Assembly (NCBI GenBank): GCA_913775725.1
Contig: CAJYNG010000025.1
Location: forward strand, 103,653 to 167,652
DNA: 64,000 nucleotides
Origin: an uncultured Stenotrophomonas sp.
GTDB taxonomy: Bacteria; Pseudomonadota; Gammaproteobacteria; Xanthomonadales; Xanthomonadaceae
Direction: 5' to 3'
Shown piece by piece: positions 46,701 to 56,397 of the stretch. The notes below the pieces were generated by a model. The model searched no databases and had not been told where the DNA came from. It saw only the letters and a program-made list of their open reading frames with translations. The position numbers and the translations under genes were made by a program. The stretch's first letter is position 1. Each line of letters starts with the position of its first letter.

Positions 46701-47652
46701 TGCCGCGCAGGTTGGCGTTGCCGCCCTTGCCGGCAGCGGTGAAGTCCAGCGCCAGCGGCGCGATCGCCGAGCTGGCCAATGCCGGCGACAACAACGAAAG
46801 ATCCAGTTCATCACTGCGGATGCTGGCATTCCAGCTCGGATCGGTGCGGCCATCGAACACCAGCATGGCGTGCAGCGGCTTCGGCGCACGCCCGGCCACC
46901 GCCACTTCCATGTGCGACAGGTCACCGCGCGCGACCAGACCAAGCGCCGCGGCGGTACGGCCACGCGGGGCCGGCAGCACCGCAGTGACGGTCACGTCGG
47001 TGTCGTAGTCCTTGGCCGGGATGTAGCGGCCCTGGGCGGTGAAGTTGCCCATGTCGCTGTCCACCACCAGCTTGTGCGCCTGGAACTCGCCGTTGGCGAT
47101 CTCGATGCCACCACGCACGCGGCTGATGTCGATCACCGGCTCGTTGGCCTGGCTGATGCGGAAGCCGTCAATGGCGATGGCATCGGCCTGGATCGCCAGC
47201 GGCATTTCGATCTGCGGCAGCGAATCGGGCCACGACGGCAGCTTGAACGGCTCGTCACTCTTGGCCAGGTTCAGCGTCGCGTTGGTCAGCTCCAGCTTGT
47301 CCAGCAGCAGCTTGCGGCCCAGCAGCGGGCGCAGGTCCGGTTCCAGGTGCGCGCGCTCGGCATGGAAATGGATGTCGTCGTAGCGGAAGTCGACGTTGTA
47401 CAGGGTCAGCGGGCCGGCGACCGGGCCGTCCACCTTGTCCCAGGTGAAGCTGGCGCCCACCGGCAGCCGTGCGACCACCTGTGCCAGCAGCACGTCACGG
47501 CCGGCCACGGTCTGCAGCAGCCAGTAGACCGCCAGCAGGGCCAGAAGTACCAGGCCGATCACGCCGGCGCCGGACCACGCCCAGAAGCGGCGGCGACGGT
47601 AGAAGCGCACGCGTGGCGGCGGCGGGTTCGGAGTGGATGCGGGCGTACTCAC
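43795..47652 (-). CDS. tamB: Translocation and assembly module protein TamB
   Basis: Inner-membrane-anchored protein of 1285 residues that bridges the periplasm and moves phospholipids and/or helps outer-membrane protein assembly. A GTG start (VSTPASTPNPPPPRVRFYRR) overlaps the tamA stop by 4 bp. One N-terminal TM helix (GVIGLVLLALLAVYWLLQTV) is followed by a long beta-rich body and the C-terminal DUF490 domain (TRGNLTWNYNAVSDPRINIR; SEALAYLVLGRSLTGAS). The protein ends NWRREK with a stop codon supplied by an SMAG repeat. Confidence 0.95.
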   Translation of the reverse strand: MSTPASTPNPPPPRVRFYRRRRFWAWSGAGVIGLVLLALLAVYWLLQTVAGRDVLLAQVVARLPVGASFTWDKVDGPVAGPLTLYNVDFRYDDIHFHAERAHLEPDLRPLLGRKLLLDKLELTNATLNLAKSDEPFKLPSWPDSLPQIEMPLAIQADAIAIDGFRISQANEPVIDISRVRGGIEIANGEFQAHKLVVDSDMGNFTAQGRYIPAKDYDTDVTVTAVLPAPRGRTAAALGLVARGDLSHMEVAVAGRAPKPLHAMLVFDGRTDPSWNASIRSDELDLSLLSPALASSAIAPLALDFTAAGKGGNANLRGKVKQGDQELELAPSVVSLQDQVLKVSPLLVKGLGGEARLEGTADFSQEDQQKLNFSVVAHDLTYVPAPDPNTAGSAPVPVTLKEARFGLAGTLKAWAAIGRAEVERDAQKAQLHFDVRGNDQAASIHQLQAQTPGGQLQVEGQVAWAPQLDWDAKATLKDFDPGYFVPGWNGRLSGNLASKGRQLPPPANAPPGTAGTLEATVDLPSLKGVLRQRNLDAQGKFALQGTQGQGDLKLSLGSSRVTASGKVGDRLDIDARFEPLQLSDLLPGADGGLRGQVQVKGPRDAPDITAELVGNNLNWDGYGAESVSIKGHLPWRGDSGTLAIQGQQVNAGMLLERLNVDAQGSVSNLRLAAQTRNEMGAIELQGSVRQQGAKWSGELATLRIAPVKGDAWSLRAPAAFAINGSNYTLGEACLAAASSGALCAQANWPREGLVVRSDALPLALVQPWLPPQSGRRIYLRGDVSLDAQIRPRGNAWEGHVEVRSKEGGVRLGESRNTVGDATRGELVRYDQFSLKLDMTPASIKGYLGMGFQGNGFVDARMQTGWEASAPLNGELYLNMSRLYWLELFSPDIVRPTGLIEGHVSLRGTRGQPSLGGDAQLSNFKGEFPALGLTFDQGKGSFVAQPDGSAKITAQANSGQGTLYVDGGLSWFGDAQPLQLKIHGENVLLSNTSELRIVANPNLDFTLAKAAMELRGTVHVPEADIDIERLDRGTSVSEDVVVLDPADPEESRTSPLDMDLVVSLGDKVKMTGFGLKGALTGKMQVWAKPGREMTANGGLEVSGRYKAYGQDLTITRGNLTWNYNAVSDPRINIRAERRIGDVTAGIDVTGRAQQPRADVWSDPAMSQSEALAYLVLGRSLTGASSDQTQQVNAASAALSAGSGLLASQLGAKLGLDDAGVSQSRALGGSVIGVGKYISPKLYVGYGVSLVGAGSVITLKYLLRRGFDVEVESSTVENRGSINWRREK

Positions 47653-49433
47653 AGGTCCGCTCCGATGTTCAGGTACAGCTGGAACTGCGAATCTGGGTTG
47701 TTCAGGCCGTGCGCCACGTCGATGCGCACCGGCCCCACCGGCGATTTCCAGCGCACGCCGAAGCCGACGCCGGTATGCAGATCAATGGTGTTGTCGAAGG
47801 CGCTGCCGGTATCGACGAACACCGCCGCACCCCAGGGGCCGCCATTGAAATAGTGCTCATACTCGGCCGAGCCGATCACCAGGTTCTTGGCACCCAGCGC
47901 GTACTTGTCTGGTGCCGGCGTGCGCGGCCCCACCTCGCGGTAGGCATAGCCGCGGATACTGCGGTCGCCACCGGCGAAGTAGCGCAGGCTGGGCGGCATC
48001 GCCACCAGATCGCTGGTCCAGGTGGTGCCACCTTCGCCGCGCAGGATCAGGCGGTTGCTTTCGCCCACCGGGATGTACCAGCGCAGCACGGCGTTGGCCT
48101 GCACGAAGCTGGTATCCGAGCCGGCACCTTCAACGCCGGCACGCATCGTCGCAGTACCGCTGATGCCCTTGCGCGGGAACATCTCGTCATCGACGTTGAC
48201 GTAGTCGGCAACCATCTGCGGGTAGACCAGCGTCGAGGTGTTGTACACCGCACTGGTGAATTCGGTGCCGGAGGCGTAGCGCCAGCGCTCGCGCAGCGCG
48301 TTGATGGAGGCGATCGCGGTCCAGTGCTCGTTGATCTCGCCGCTGCGGCTGGCAATCAGCTTGAAGTTGCGCAGGTCGATGTAGTCGGTCTGCTCGTCAT
48401 AGGCGCTGGCGGCGAAGGTGTACCAGCCATCGAGCCAGTTGAACGCCGGGATGCGGTAGCTGGTCACCAGGCTCTTGCGCTTCTGCGCATAGTCCAGCTG
48501 CGTATTCATCTTGTGGCCGCGGTTGTTCAGGAACCGCCGCTCGATGCCGCCGCGCACACCCGGGCCGCTCTCGCTGCCGTAGCTCAGGCCGGCGGTGTAG
48601 ATGGTGCGCTTGGCGCGGGTCAGCTTCACGTCCACCGGCACGTCGCCATTCTCGTCGGCCTGGTCCGGACGCGGCTGGATATCGATCACGCTGAAATAGT
48701 CCAGCTTGGTCAACGACTGCCGCAGGCGATCCAGCTTGCCCTCGTGGTAGTAGCTGCCCTGGTCCCAGTACACCAGCGGATCGAACAGCTTGTCGACGAA
48801 GTAATCCTGCTCGAAGCGCACCGGGCCCATGTTGTAGCGGCGGCCGCTGTCCCAGGTCAGGTCGATGTCGGCCGCATTGTCGGCGCGGGTGATCTGCACC
48901 TGGCGCTGAGTGTAGTCGGCGTCGAAGTAGCCACGCTCGGCCAGGCGGCGGGTGATGGTGATCTTGCTGGCTTCGTACTGGGTATGCACGAAGCGCTGGC
49001 CCTTGCGCGGCTTGAACGCGGCGAGGTCGTCCTGCAGGTACTGGTCGTATATCGCCGGGCCGGTGATGTCGATGTGCTCGCGGCGCACGGTGACCGGGGT
49101 GCCCTTGTCGACATGGATCAGCACGCGTACGTGCTCGTCCTCGCGCGGCGCCTCGACCTTGATCACCGGGTTGTAGTACCCGAACGGTTCCAGTGCGTGG
49201 CGGGTCTGCCGCTCCGCCTGCGACAGCAGGTACTCCAGGCGCGATTCGCCCTGTTCCTTGCCGATCGTGTCGTACAGCGACAGCGATTCCTGGATGTTCT
49301 CGATGATTGCGGCGTCGTCGCCCTTGTCCAATCCCTTGATGTCCACCTTGTCGATGGTGCCGCGCGCGTGGGCCACAGAGGTGGCGGCCAGCGACAGGAC
49401 CATCAGCGGCAGGGCGTATTTCTTTGGCTGCAT
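47649..49433 (-). CDS. tamA: Translocation and assembly module protein TamA (Omp85 family)
   Basis: Outer-membrane beta-barrel with three POTRA domains, 594 residues from MQPKKYALPLMVLSLAATSV (signal peptide ends AHA). POTRA repeats are seen in the first 270 residues (for example VDIKGLDKGDDAAIIENIQE); the barrel closes with the Omp85 motif FAGGDRSIRGYAYREVGPRT (RGY) and GVGFGVRWKSPVGPVRIDVA. Partner of TamB, encoded immediately downstream. Confidence 0.95.
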   Translation of the reverse strand: MQPKKYALPLMVLSLAATSVAHARGTIDKVDIKGLDKGDDAAIIENIQESLSLYDTIGKEQGESRLEYLLSQAERQTRHALEPFGYYNPVIKVEAPREDEHVRVLIHVDKGTPVTVRREHIDITGPAIYDQYLQDDLAAFKPRKGQRFVHTQYEASKITITRRLAERGYFDADYTQRQVQITRADNAADIDLTWDSGRRYNMGPVRFEQDYFVDKLFDPLVYWDQGSYYHEGKLDRLRQSLTKLDYFSVIDIQPRPDQADENGDVPVDVKLTRAKRTIYTAGLSYGSESGPGVRGGIERRFLNNRGHKMNTQLDYAQKRKSLVTSYRIPAFNWLDGWYTFAASAYDEQTDYIDLRNFKLIASRSGEINEHWTAIASINALRERWRYASGTEFTSAVYNTSTLVYPQMVADYVNVDDEMFPRKGISGTATMRAGVEGAGSDTSFVQANAVLRWYIPVGESNRLILRGEGGTTWTSDLVAMPPSLRYFAGGDRSIRGYAYREVGPRTPAPDKYALGAKNLVIGSAEYEHYFNGGPWGAAVFVDTGSAFDNTIDLHTGVGFGVRWKSPVGPVRIDVAHGLNNPDSQFQLYLNIGADL

Positions 49434-49609
49434 GCGGCACAGCATACCGACCGAAGGTGACGATGCGAAATGCATCACGTCATTGGGGATCGGTTGTTAA
49501 GTGGCGGTCAAAATACGCGCCTTTGTGGCGATCGTCGTGATCGCAGGCGAGGAAGCCGGCATCGTGCGCGATGCCGGCAATGACCCCGATGGACATCCAC
49601 CGGCACTAC

Positions 49610-49637
49610 CGGTGGGTGCCAAGCTTGCTTGGCACCG
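49610..49637. repeat. SMAG-like hairpin (tgccaagcttgcttggca)
   Basis: GGTGGGTGCCAAGC / GCTTGGCACC stem just beyond the glyS stop. A second, shorter ccaccgg/ccggtgg stem precedes it at 49597-49613. The rest of 49434-49596 should hold the tamA promoter. Confidence 0.55.
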
Positions 49638-49641
49638 CATC

Positions 49642-51717
49642 TCAGCTCGACAGATGCTCGATCGCTGCCACCTTGCCCAGGCGCTCGCCCAGCATCGTCA
49701 GCAGCGCCAGGCGGTTGCCACGCAGCGCCGGATCTTCCGCGTTGACCATCACGCCATCGAAGAAGGCATCGACCTGCGGGCGCAGGCGGGCCAGGCGCGC
49801 CAGCACGGCCACGTAGTCCTTGTGCTGCAGGCTGGCGCCGGTGTCGTCGATGGCGGCGGTGACTGCCTCGGCCAGCGCGCGCTCGGCGTCTTCCTGCAGC
49901 AGCGCCGGGTCGATCTGGGCCGGGATGTCGCCCTCGGCCTTGCGCAGGATGTTGCGGATGCGCTTGTTGGCCGCGGCCAGCGCTTCGGCTTCCGGCAGCG
50001 CGGCGAAGGTGCCGATCGCATCCAGGCGGCGGTCAAAGTCATACAGCGAGGCGGGCTTCAGCTCGGCCACGGCGTTGAAGTGCGTGGCCGGCACGCCCTT
50101 GTCACTGTAGTAGCCCTTCAGGCGGTCGAGGATGAAGTCGTACAGTTCGCCGATGTCGGCCTGCACGTTGCGCGCGGCCAGGCCGGCGTTGGCGCTGGCC
50201 AGCAGCGCGCGCAGGTCCAGCTCGAAGCCGCTTTCGATGATCGTGCGGGCCAGGCCCAGCGCGTTGCGGCGCAGGGCGAACGGGTCCTTGTTGCCGGTCG
50301 GCTTCAGGCCCGCGGCGAAACCGCCGGCCAGCGTGTCGACGCGTTCAGCAATGGCCAGCACCCTGCCCAGCGGCGACAGCGCGATGTCATCACCGCCGAA
50401 GCGCGGCTGGTAGGCCTCGTCGATGGCCAGCGCCACATCGGCCGATTCACCACCGGTCACAGCGTAGTGGCGACCCGCGATGCCCTGCAGTTCCGGGAAT
50501 TCGTTGACCATGCGCGACTGCAGGTCGTTCTTGGCCAGCTCGGCGGCGCGCTTGGCCTGCGCCGGATCGGCGCCGACCTGCGGCGCGATCACTTCGGCCA
50601 GAGCGGCCACGCGCGCCACCTTGTCGGCCACGCTGCCCAGCTTGGCCTGGTAGGTCACCGTCTTCAGGCCGTCGCCCATCGATACCAGGCCCTGCTTCAG
50701 GTCCTCGTCGAAGAAGAACTTGGCATCGGCGAAACGCGGACGGATCACGCGCTCGTAGCCCTTGGCCACTTCGGCCACGTCCTTCGATTCGATGTTGGCG
50801 ATGCCGATGAACTTCTCGGTCAGCGTGCCGCTGTCATCCAGCACCGGGAAGAACTTCTGGTTGATCTCCATCGTCTCGATCAGCGCTTCCTGCGGCACCG
50901 CCAGGAACGCGCGCTCGAAGCTGCACAGCACCGCCGACGGCCACTCGACCAGGTTCACCACCTGCTCCAGGTTGTCGTCGGTGATGCGGGCGCTGCCACC
51001 GGCCTTGGCCGCAGCGGCCTCGACCTCGGCGACGATGCGTGCGCGGCGCTCGCTCGGGTTGACCAGCACGAACGCGGCGCGCAGGGCTTCAACGTAGTCC
51101 TGCGGCTGTGCCAGCGACACGGCCCGGTCGTGGTGGAAGCGATGGCCACGGCTGACGCGGCCGGCCTGCCGGCCGAACAGCTCGGCTTCGACCACGTTGG
51201 CGCCGTGCAGCAGTACCAGCCAGTGCGCCGGGCGCGCGAAGCCCCAGGCGTGGTCGCCCCAGCGCATCGGCTTGGGAATCGGCATCGCCGCGATTGCCTC
51301 GCGCAGGATCTCCGGCAGCAGGCTGGCAGTGCTCGCACCCGGGGTCACCGCGCGGTGCACGAAGCGCTCACCCTTGTTGTCGGTGGTCTTCTCCAGCGCG
51401 GTCCAGTCGATCCCGGCCTTGGCGGCGAAGCCCTGCAGGGCCTTGGTCGGCAGGCCTTCGGCGTCCAGCGCGATGTTCAGGTACGGGCCCAGCACTTCGC
51501 TGTGCTGTTCCGGCTGTTCCAGGCCGACGCCCGGCAGCAGCACGGCCAGGCGTCGCGGGGTCGACAGCGGGCGTGCATCACCCAGTTCCAGCGCGACGCC
51601 ACGCTTGCGCAGGCCTTCGACAACACCGTCGAAGAACGCCTGGGCCAGGCCCGGCAGCGCCTTGACCGGCAGCTCCTCGGTGCCCAGTTCGATCAGCAGG
51701 GGGGACAGTTGGCTCAT
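49642..51717 (-). CDS. glyS: Glycyl-tRNA synthetase beta subunit
   Basis: Tetrameric class II aminoacyl-tRNA synthetase subunit that recognises tRNA-Gly, about 691 residues from [20 protein letters not shown] (two adjacent ATG codons, 51720 and 51717). Family features are [15 protein letters not shown], the [10 protein letters not shown] block, RVRALAE-like [22 protein letters not shown] and a C-terminal anticodon-binding part. Downstream of glyQ by 84 bp. Confidence 0.96.
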   Translation of the reverse strand: MSQLSPLLIELGTEELPVKALPGLAQAFFDGVVEGLRKRGVALELGDARPLSTPRRLAVLLPGVGLEQPEQHSEVLGPYLNIALDAEGLPTKALQGFAAKAGIDWTALEKTTDNKGERFVHRAVTPGASTASLLPEILREAIAAMPIPKPMRWGDHAWGFARPAHWLVLLHGANVVEAELFGRQAGRVSRGHRFHHDRAVSLAQPQDYVEALRAAFVLVNPSERRARIVAEVEAAAAKAGGSARITDDNLEQVVNLVEWPSAVLCSFERAFLAVPQEALIETMEINQKFFPVLDDSGTLTEKFIGIANIESKDVAEVAKGYERVIRPRFADAKFFFDEDLKQGLVSMGDGLKTVTYQAKLGSVADKVARVAALAEVIAPQVGADPAQAKRAAELAKNDLQSRMVNEFPELQGIAGRHYAVTGGESADVALAIDEAYQPRFGGDDIALSPLGRVLAIAERVDTLAGGFAAGLKPTGNKDPFALRRNALGLARTIIESGFELDLRALLASANAGLAARNVQADIGELYDFILDRLKGYYSDKGVPATHFNAVAELKPASLYDFDRRLDAIGTFAALPEAEALAAANKRIRNILRKAEGDIPAQIDPALLQEDAERALAEAVTAAIDDTGASLQHKDYVAVLARLARLRPQVDAFFDGVMVNAEDPALRGNRLALLTMLGERLGKVAAIEHLSS

Positions 51718-51804
51718 CATTTCAATCCTGTGGTGGGGGCGCAGCGCGCGACGCGTCCGGCGCCCCGGGTAGTTGATGAAAAGCGGGTCGGTGCGGGAGG
51801 GCCG

Positions 51805-52716
51805 TCAGGCCTTCTTCGCGCCCGGGAAGCCCAGCTTCTCGCGCTGCTCGTAGTACGCCTTGGCCACCGCCTGGGCCAGCGCGCGCACGCGCAGGATGTA
51901 GCGCTGGCGCTCGGTCACGCTGATCGCGCGGCGCGCATCGAGCAGGTTGAAGGTGTGGCTGGCCTTCATCACCTGCTCGTAGGCCGGCAGCGGCAGGTTC
52001 ACTTCCACCAGCTTCTGCGCTTCACGCTCGCAGGCGTCGAAACGGTGGAACATCTCTTCCACGTCGGCGTATTCGAAGTTGTACGTGCTCTGCTCCACCT
52101 CGTTCTGGTGGTAGACGTCACCGTAGGTCACCGGCTGGCCATCCGGGCCGTAGGTCCAGACCAGGTCGTAGACGTTGTCGCAGTTCTGCAGGTACATGCA
52201 CAGGCGCTCGAGACCGTAGGTGATCTCGCCCAGCACCGGGCGGCACTCCAGGCCACCGGCCTGCTGGAAGTAGGTGAACTGGGTCACTTCCATGCCGTTG
52301 AGCCAGACTTCCCAACCCAGGCCCCAGGCACCCAGCGTCGGCGATTCCCAGTTGTCCTCGACGAAGCGCAGGTCGTGCACCAGCGGGTCGATGCCCAGTG
52401 CCTTCAGCGAATCCAGGTACAGCTGCTGGATGTTGTCCGGCGCCGGCTTCATCGCCACCTGGTACTGGTAGTAGCGCTGCAGGCGGTTCGGGTTCTCGCC
52501 GTAGCGGCCATCAGTCGGGCGGCGCGACGGCTGCACGTAGGCCGCATTCCAGCTTTCCGGACCGATCGCACGCAGGAAGGTGGCCGGGTGGAAGGTACCG
52601 GCGCCCACCTCCAGGTCGAGCGGCTGGATGAGCACGCAGCCCTGCTGGGCCCAGAACTGGTTCAGGGTCTGGATCAGGCCCTGGAAAGTGATCGGAACGG
52701 TCGGGGTCGCGGACAT
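51805..52716 (-). CDS. glyQ: Glycyl-tRNA synthetase alpha subunit
   Basis: Catalytic subunit of the bacterial alpha2beta2 glycyl-tRNA synthetase, 303 residues ([20 protein letters not shown]). The hallmarks [40 protein letters not shown] and [14 protein letters not shown]-like [14 protein letters not shown] are present. First gene of glyQS, divergent from gspE. Confidence 0.97.
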   Translation of the reverse strand: MSATPTVPITFQGLIQTLNQFWAQQGCVLIQPLDLEVGAGTFHPATFLRAIGPESWNAAYVQPSRRPTDGRYGENPNRLQRYYQYQVAMKPAPDNIQQLYLDSLKALGIDPLVHDLRFVEDNWESPTLGAWGLGWEVWLNGMEVTQFTYFQQAGGLECRPVLGEITYGLERLCMYLQNCDNVYDLVWTYGPDGQPVTYGDVYHQNEVEQSTYNFEYADVEEMFHRFDACEREAQKLVEVNLPLPAYEQVMKASHTFNLLDARRAISVTERQRYILRVRALAQAVAKAYYEQREKLGFPGAKKA

Positions 52717-52749
52717 GCGTACGAGTCTTGGCCGGCAAGGGGGTGCGTT

Positions 52750-52755
52750 AGTATA
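52750..52755 (-). promoter_or_regulatory. Candidate -10 box of glyQ
   Basis: The minus strand reads TATACT here, 34 bp before the glyQ start codon. No clear -35 hexamer is seen 16-18 bp upstream. Confidence 0.4.
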
Positions 52756-52799
52756 ACGGCCGACCTGCGGGGCATTCCGTACCCGGGAGGAGCAGGCAG

Positions 52800-54635
52800 A
52801 TGGAACATCGGCTGCCGGTCGGCACGCCCGGCGAAGCGGGCGGCGTCGCGCTGCCCTGGGGACGGCTGCATTTCGAGCAGATTGCCGCAGCCCTGATTGC
52901 CGATGACCTGGTGGCCGAGCAGGACCGCGAGCGCATGCGGTTTTCCGCGCAGGGCGCGCGCAACGCCAGTGAAGTGCACCCGCTGGTGCTGCTGTCCAAC
53001 CTCAAGCTGGCCGCCAACCGCGGTGGCGAACTGACCCTGGAGCGCCTCACCGAGTGGCTGGCCCGGCGTACCGGCAGCCGCTACCTGCGCATCGACCCGA
53101 CCCGGGTCGACGTCGCTGCGGTGACCGCGCTGGTCTCCCACGCCTACGCGCGCCGCCACCGTTTCCTGCCGCTGGCGGTGGATGCCGAGCGCGTGCTGGT
53201 GGCCACCAGCGAGCCACTGGTGCAGGAATGGCGCCGCGACCTGCAGCACCTGACCCGCCGCCGCATCGAACTGGCCGTGGTCAACCCGCTGGACCTGCAC
53301 CGCTACACCATGGAGTTCTATGGGGTGACCCGCTCGGTGCGCGGCGCCCGTGGCGACGTGCGTGGCGAGGCCAACACCACCCTGCCCAGCTTCGAGCAGC
53401 TGGTGGAGCTGGGCCGCACCGGCGACGTCAATGCCGACGACCAGCACATCGTGCACATCGTCGACTGGCTGCTGCAGTACGCCTACGAACAGCGCGCCTC
53501 GGACATCCACCTGGAACCTCGCCGCGAGATGGGACGCATGCGCTTCCGTATCGACGGCGTGCTGCACAAGGTGTTCGAGGTGCCGCCGGCGGTGATGACC
53601 GCCGTGGTCAGCCGCATCAAGGTGCTCGGCCGCATGGACCTGGCCGAGCGCCGGCGCCCACAGGACGGCCGCATCAAGACCCGCTCGCCGGGCGGCCGCG
53701 AGGTCGAGATGCGCCTGTCGACCATGCCCACCGCCTTCGGCGAGAAGTGCGTGATGCGCATCTTCGACCCCGATGCCGCCTTCAAGAGCATCGACCAGCT
53801 CGGTTTCAGCCCGCAGGAGGCCGCCGGCTGGAATGCGCTGGTCGAGCGCCCGCACGGCATCGTGCTGGTCACCGGCCCGACCGGCTCGGGCAAGACCACC
53901 ACCCTGTATTCCACGCTGAAGCGGCTGGCGACGCCGGACGTGAACGTGTGCACGGTGGAGGACCCGATCGAGATGATCGCGCCCGAGTTCAACCAGATGC
54001 AGGTGCAGACCAACATCGACCTGGACTTCGCCAGCGGCGTGCGCACCCTGCTGCGGCAGGATCCGGACATCATCATGATCGGCGAGATCCGCGACCTGGA
54101 AACCGCGCAGATGGCAGTGCAGGCCTCGCTGACCGGCCACCTGGTGCTGTCCACCCTGCATACCAACGACGCGCCCTCGGCGGTCACCCGCCTGCTCGAC
54201 CTGGGCGTGCCGCATTACCTGCTGGCCAGCACCCTCAACGGCATCCTCGCCCAGCGCCTGGTGCGCACGCTGTGCCCGCACTGCAAGCAGCCACACAGCC
54301 TCGGCGCCGCCGATTGGGCGGTGCTGGCTGATAGCCATGCCGCATATCCAGATGCCGCCACGCCCTGTCGGCCGGTCGGTTGCCTGGAGTGCCGGCGCAC
54401 CGGATTCCTTGGCCGCATCGGGCTGTATGAGTTGCTGCCATTGGGCTCGCGGCTGCGCGGGCAGATCCGCGCCGACATGGATCTGGCCGGTTTCAGCCGG
54501 GCCGCACGGGCTGAAGGGCTGCGAACCCTGCGCCAGGCCGGGCTTGAAAAGGTGGCGCAGGGGCTGACTACAATCGAGGAAGTCCTGTCAGTGCTGCCGC
54601 CCCCGGATGAACCCAGCCCCGTTCCTGATCCTTGA
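52800..54635 (+). CDS. GspE-family type II secretion / type IV pilus ATPase, orphan
   Basis: Hexameric assembly ATPase of 611 residues from [20 protein letters not shown] with a GGGAGGAGC ribosome binding site. N-terminal GspE_N (about 60-175), then the ATPase core: Walker [10 protein letters not shown] (359-367), Asp box TVEDPIEM, Walker [10 protein letters not shown], His box [14 protein letters not shown], and the zinc tetracysteine CPHC (492-495) with CLEC (528-531). It fits the XpsE/GspE group. No gspF-N gene follows, and the next gene, a glutamine amidotransferase, overlaps it by 29 bp. Its machine must be encoded elsewhere. Confidence 0.9.
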   Translation: MEHRLPVGTPGEAGGVALPWGRLHFEQIAAALIADDLVAEQDRERMRFSAQGARNASEVHPLVLLSNLKLAANRGGELTLERLTEWLARRTGSRYLRIDPTRVDVAAVTALVSHAYARRHRFLPLAVDAERVLVATSEPLVQEWRRDLQHLTRRRIELAVVNPLDLHRYTMEFYGVTRSVRGARGDVRGEANTTLPSFEQLVELGRTGDVNADDQHIVHIVDWLLQYAYEQRASDIHLEPRREMGRMRFRIDGVLHKVFEVPPAVMTAVVSRIKVLGRMDLAERRRPQDGRIKTRSPGGREVEMRLSTMPTAFGEKCVMRIFDPDAAFKSIDQLGFSPQEAAGWNALVERPHGIVLVTGPTGSGKTTTLYSTLKRLATPDVNVCTVEDPIEMIAPEFNQMQVQTNIDLDFASGVRTLLRQDPDIIMIGEIRDLETAQMAVQASLTGHLVLSTLHTNDAPSAVTRLLDLGVPHYLLASTLNGILAQRLVRTLCPHCKQPHSLGAADWAVLADSHAAYPDAATPCRPVGCLECRRTGFLGRIGLYELLPLGSRLRGQIRADMDLAGFSRAARAEGLRTLRQAGLEKVAQGLTTIEEVLSVLPPPDEPSPVPDP

Positions 54636-55353
54636 AACCGGCCGCCCGGTACCGTCGCTGCGCCGCTACGGGCGCTTTCCGCACTGGATCCGCGTCGCCG
54701 CCGGGCTGGAAGAGCACGAGACGGTGGTGGTCGATGTCGAACACGGTGGCGCCCTGCCCGACCCACATGCCTTCGCTGGCGTGCTGGTGACCGGCTCGGC
54801 CGCCTTCGTCACCGACCACGCCGAATGGAGTGAGCGCAGCGCCGCATGGCTGCGCCAGACCGCCCACGACGACCTGCCCGTGTTCGGCATCTGCTACGGC
54901 CACCAGCTGCTGGCGCACGCGCTGGGTGGCGAGGTCGCCTACAACCCGGCTGGCCGTGAGTCCGGCACGATCGAGCTGGAGCTGCAGCCGCAGGCCGCGC
55001 AGGACCCGCTGTTCCAGGGCCTGCCGCAGCATTTCGCCGCTCATGCCACCCACCTGCAGACCGTGCTGCGCGCACCCGACGGCGCCGAAGTGCTGGCACG
55101 TTCACCGCTGGACGGCTGCCATGCCTTCCGCTGGGGCCGCCAGGCCTGGGGCGTGCAGTTCCATCCGGAATTCGCCACCCACCACATGCGCGGCTACGTG
55201 CGCGCCCGCGCCGACTGCATCGGTCGCCACGGCGGCTGCGCCCGCAGCATCGAGCGTGCGGTCAGCGCCGCGCCGCTGGCCCGCCAGCTGTTGCGGCGTT
55301 TCGTCCGCCAGGCGCGGCTGTCTTCAGCCCAGCCGGTGGCAAAACAGGGATAA
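54607..55353 (+). CDS. Class I glutamine amidotransferase domain protein
   Basis: Cytosolic protein of 248 residues ([20 protein letters not shown]) with a GuaA-like GATase1 fold. The nucleophile elbow is FGICYGHQLLAHALGG, and the His-Glu pair is QFHPEFATHHM. No synthetase domain is attached; it resembles the free-standing YfeJ-like group of unknown substrate. It overlaps the end of gspE by 29 bp in another frame. The overlap and direction suggest co-transcription. Confidence 0.85.
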   Translation: MNPAPFLILETGRPVPSLRRYGRFPHWIRVAAGLEEHETVVVDVEHGGALPDPHAFAGVLVTGSAAFVTDHAEWSERSAAWLRQTAHDDLPVFGICYGHQLLAHALGGEVAYNPAGRESGTIELELQPQAAQDPLFQGLPQHFAAHATHLQTVLRAPDGAEVLARSPLDGCHAFRWGRQAWGVQFHPEFATHHMRGYVRARADCIGRHGGCARSIERAVSAAPLARQLLRRFVRQARLSSAQPVAKQG

Positions 55354-55397
55354 TCGGCGGCACGGGCAGCCGCCCGGCCCCCTCCTGTCCTTCCCGG

Positions 55398-56315
55398 ATG
55401 TCCATGAAAGAGATTCGCAAGCTGCCGGCTTCGGCGGGCGCCCAGTGGTTGCTGGATACGTTCTCGCTGTACCGGCGCGCGCCGCTGCAGCTTGCCCGGA
55501 TCGGCCTGACCTGGCTGCTGGTGAGCTGGGTGGTGACCTTGCTGTCGACGCTGATTCCCGGCGCCGCCGGCATGGCCGTGCAGCTGATGACCCTGGCCAT
55601 TTCGCCGATCATGTTCGGCGGCATGCTCTACGCCGTGGGCGAGATCGACGAAGGCCGCCCTGGCCTGGCCTCGCACCTGCTGCAGCCGATCCGCGACCAC
55701 CGCGTCAGCCACCTGCTGGTGCCGCTGGCGATCCAGGTGCTGGCGGTACTGCTGCTGGGCGCGCTGCTGTTCATGATGATCGGTCGCGAGGGCTTCACCG
55801 CCTTCAGCGAGGTCATGACCAAGATGGAAGAGATCAGCCGCAGTGGCCAGCAGATCAAGCCGGATGATGCGGCCGCGCTGGTCGCCAACCTCCCGGCCAA
55901 GCGCATCGCGCTGTGGATGCTGCTGGTGTTCCTGAGCGCGGTGGCGCTGTCGCTGGCGATGTTCACCCAGCCGGCGCTGGTGGTGTTCGACAAGCAGAGC
56001 GGCATGCACGCGCTGCGCCTGAGCCTGCAGGGCTGCATCGAGAACATCGGCGCGATGATCGTGTTCGCAGCGCTCGGCCTGATCGCCGCGTTCTGCATGT
56101 ACATCCTGTTCGTGATCGTGATCCAGATCGCGATGCTGATCGGTGGCCCGCTGGCCGCGGCCTTCATCGCCCAGCTGGTGCTGACCACGGTGCTGATGCC
56201 GCTGTATGTCGGCGCGGTCTACGCTGCGTGGAAGCAGATGTTCGTGCACCGCGGCAGCCGCGCCGCCCCACCGATCCCGACCACGCCGACCTCGAGCGAC
56301 GTGTTCCACGCCTGA
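55398..56315 (+). CDS. BPSS1780-family membrane protein
   Basis: Inner-membrane protein of 305 residues (start MSMKEIRKLPASAGAQWLLD; MKEIRKLP one codon pair later is possible). Six or so predicted helices, with the family-typical N-terminal amphipathic KLPASAGAQWLLDTFSLYRR and the FGGMLYAVGEIDEGRP block. Function unknown. A polar loop with MTKMEEISRSGQQIKPDDAA lies in the middle. It follows the amidotransferase by 44 bp and may belong to the same transcript. Confidence 0.8.
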   Translation: MSMKEIRKLPASAGAQWLLDTFSLYRRAPLQLARIGLTWLLVSWVVTLLSTLIPGAAGMAVQLMTLAISPIMFGGMLYAVGEIDEGRPGLASHLLQPIRDHRVSHLLVPLAIQVLAVLLLGALLFMMIGREGFTAFSEVMTKMEEISRSGQQIKPDDAAALVANLPAKRIALWMLLVFLSAVALSLAMFTQPALVVFDKQSGMHALRLSLQGCIENIGAMIVFAALGLIAAFCMYILFVIVIQIAMLIGGPLAAAFIAQLVLTTVLMPLYVGAVYAAWKQMFVHRGSRAAPPIPTTPTSSDVFHA

Positions 56316-56318
56316 CGA

Positions 56319-56391
56319 AAAAGGGGACGGAGGGGATTAAGTCGTTTGTGCCACTGTGCGGCTAACGACTTAATCCCCTCCGTCCCCTTTT
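56319..56391. terminator. Long bidirectional hairpin between convergent genes
   Basis: A perfect 28-bp stem (AAAAGGGGACGG... / ...CCGTCCCCTTTT) with a 17-nt loop (56347-56363) is flanked by A and T runs, so it works as a terminator in both directions for the BPSS1780-type gene and tatC. It is much longer than a usual terminator stem and belongs to a different sequence family from the GGGGTCGGATC hairpins. Confidence 0.85.
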
Positions 56392-56397
56392 GTTTTT

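Noticed and set aside
43708-47853. Open frame of 1381 codons on the plus strand
   Set aside because: Antisense to tamB; no domain is recognisable and the tamB frame has family motifs and a coupled start.
49501-52896. Open frame of 1131 codons on the plus strand
   Set aside because: Antisense to glyS and glyQ, both clearly real; composition is that of a shadow frame.
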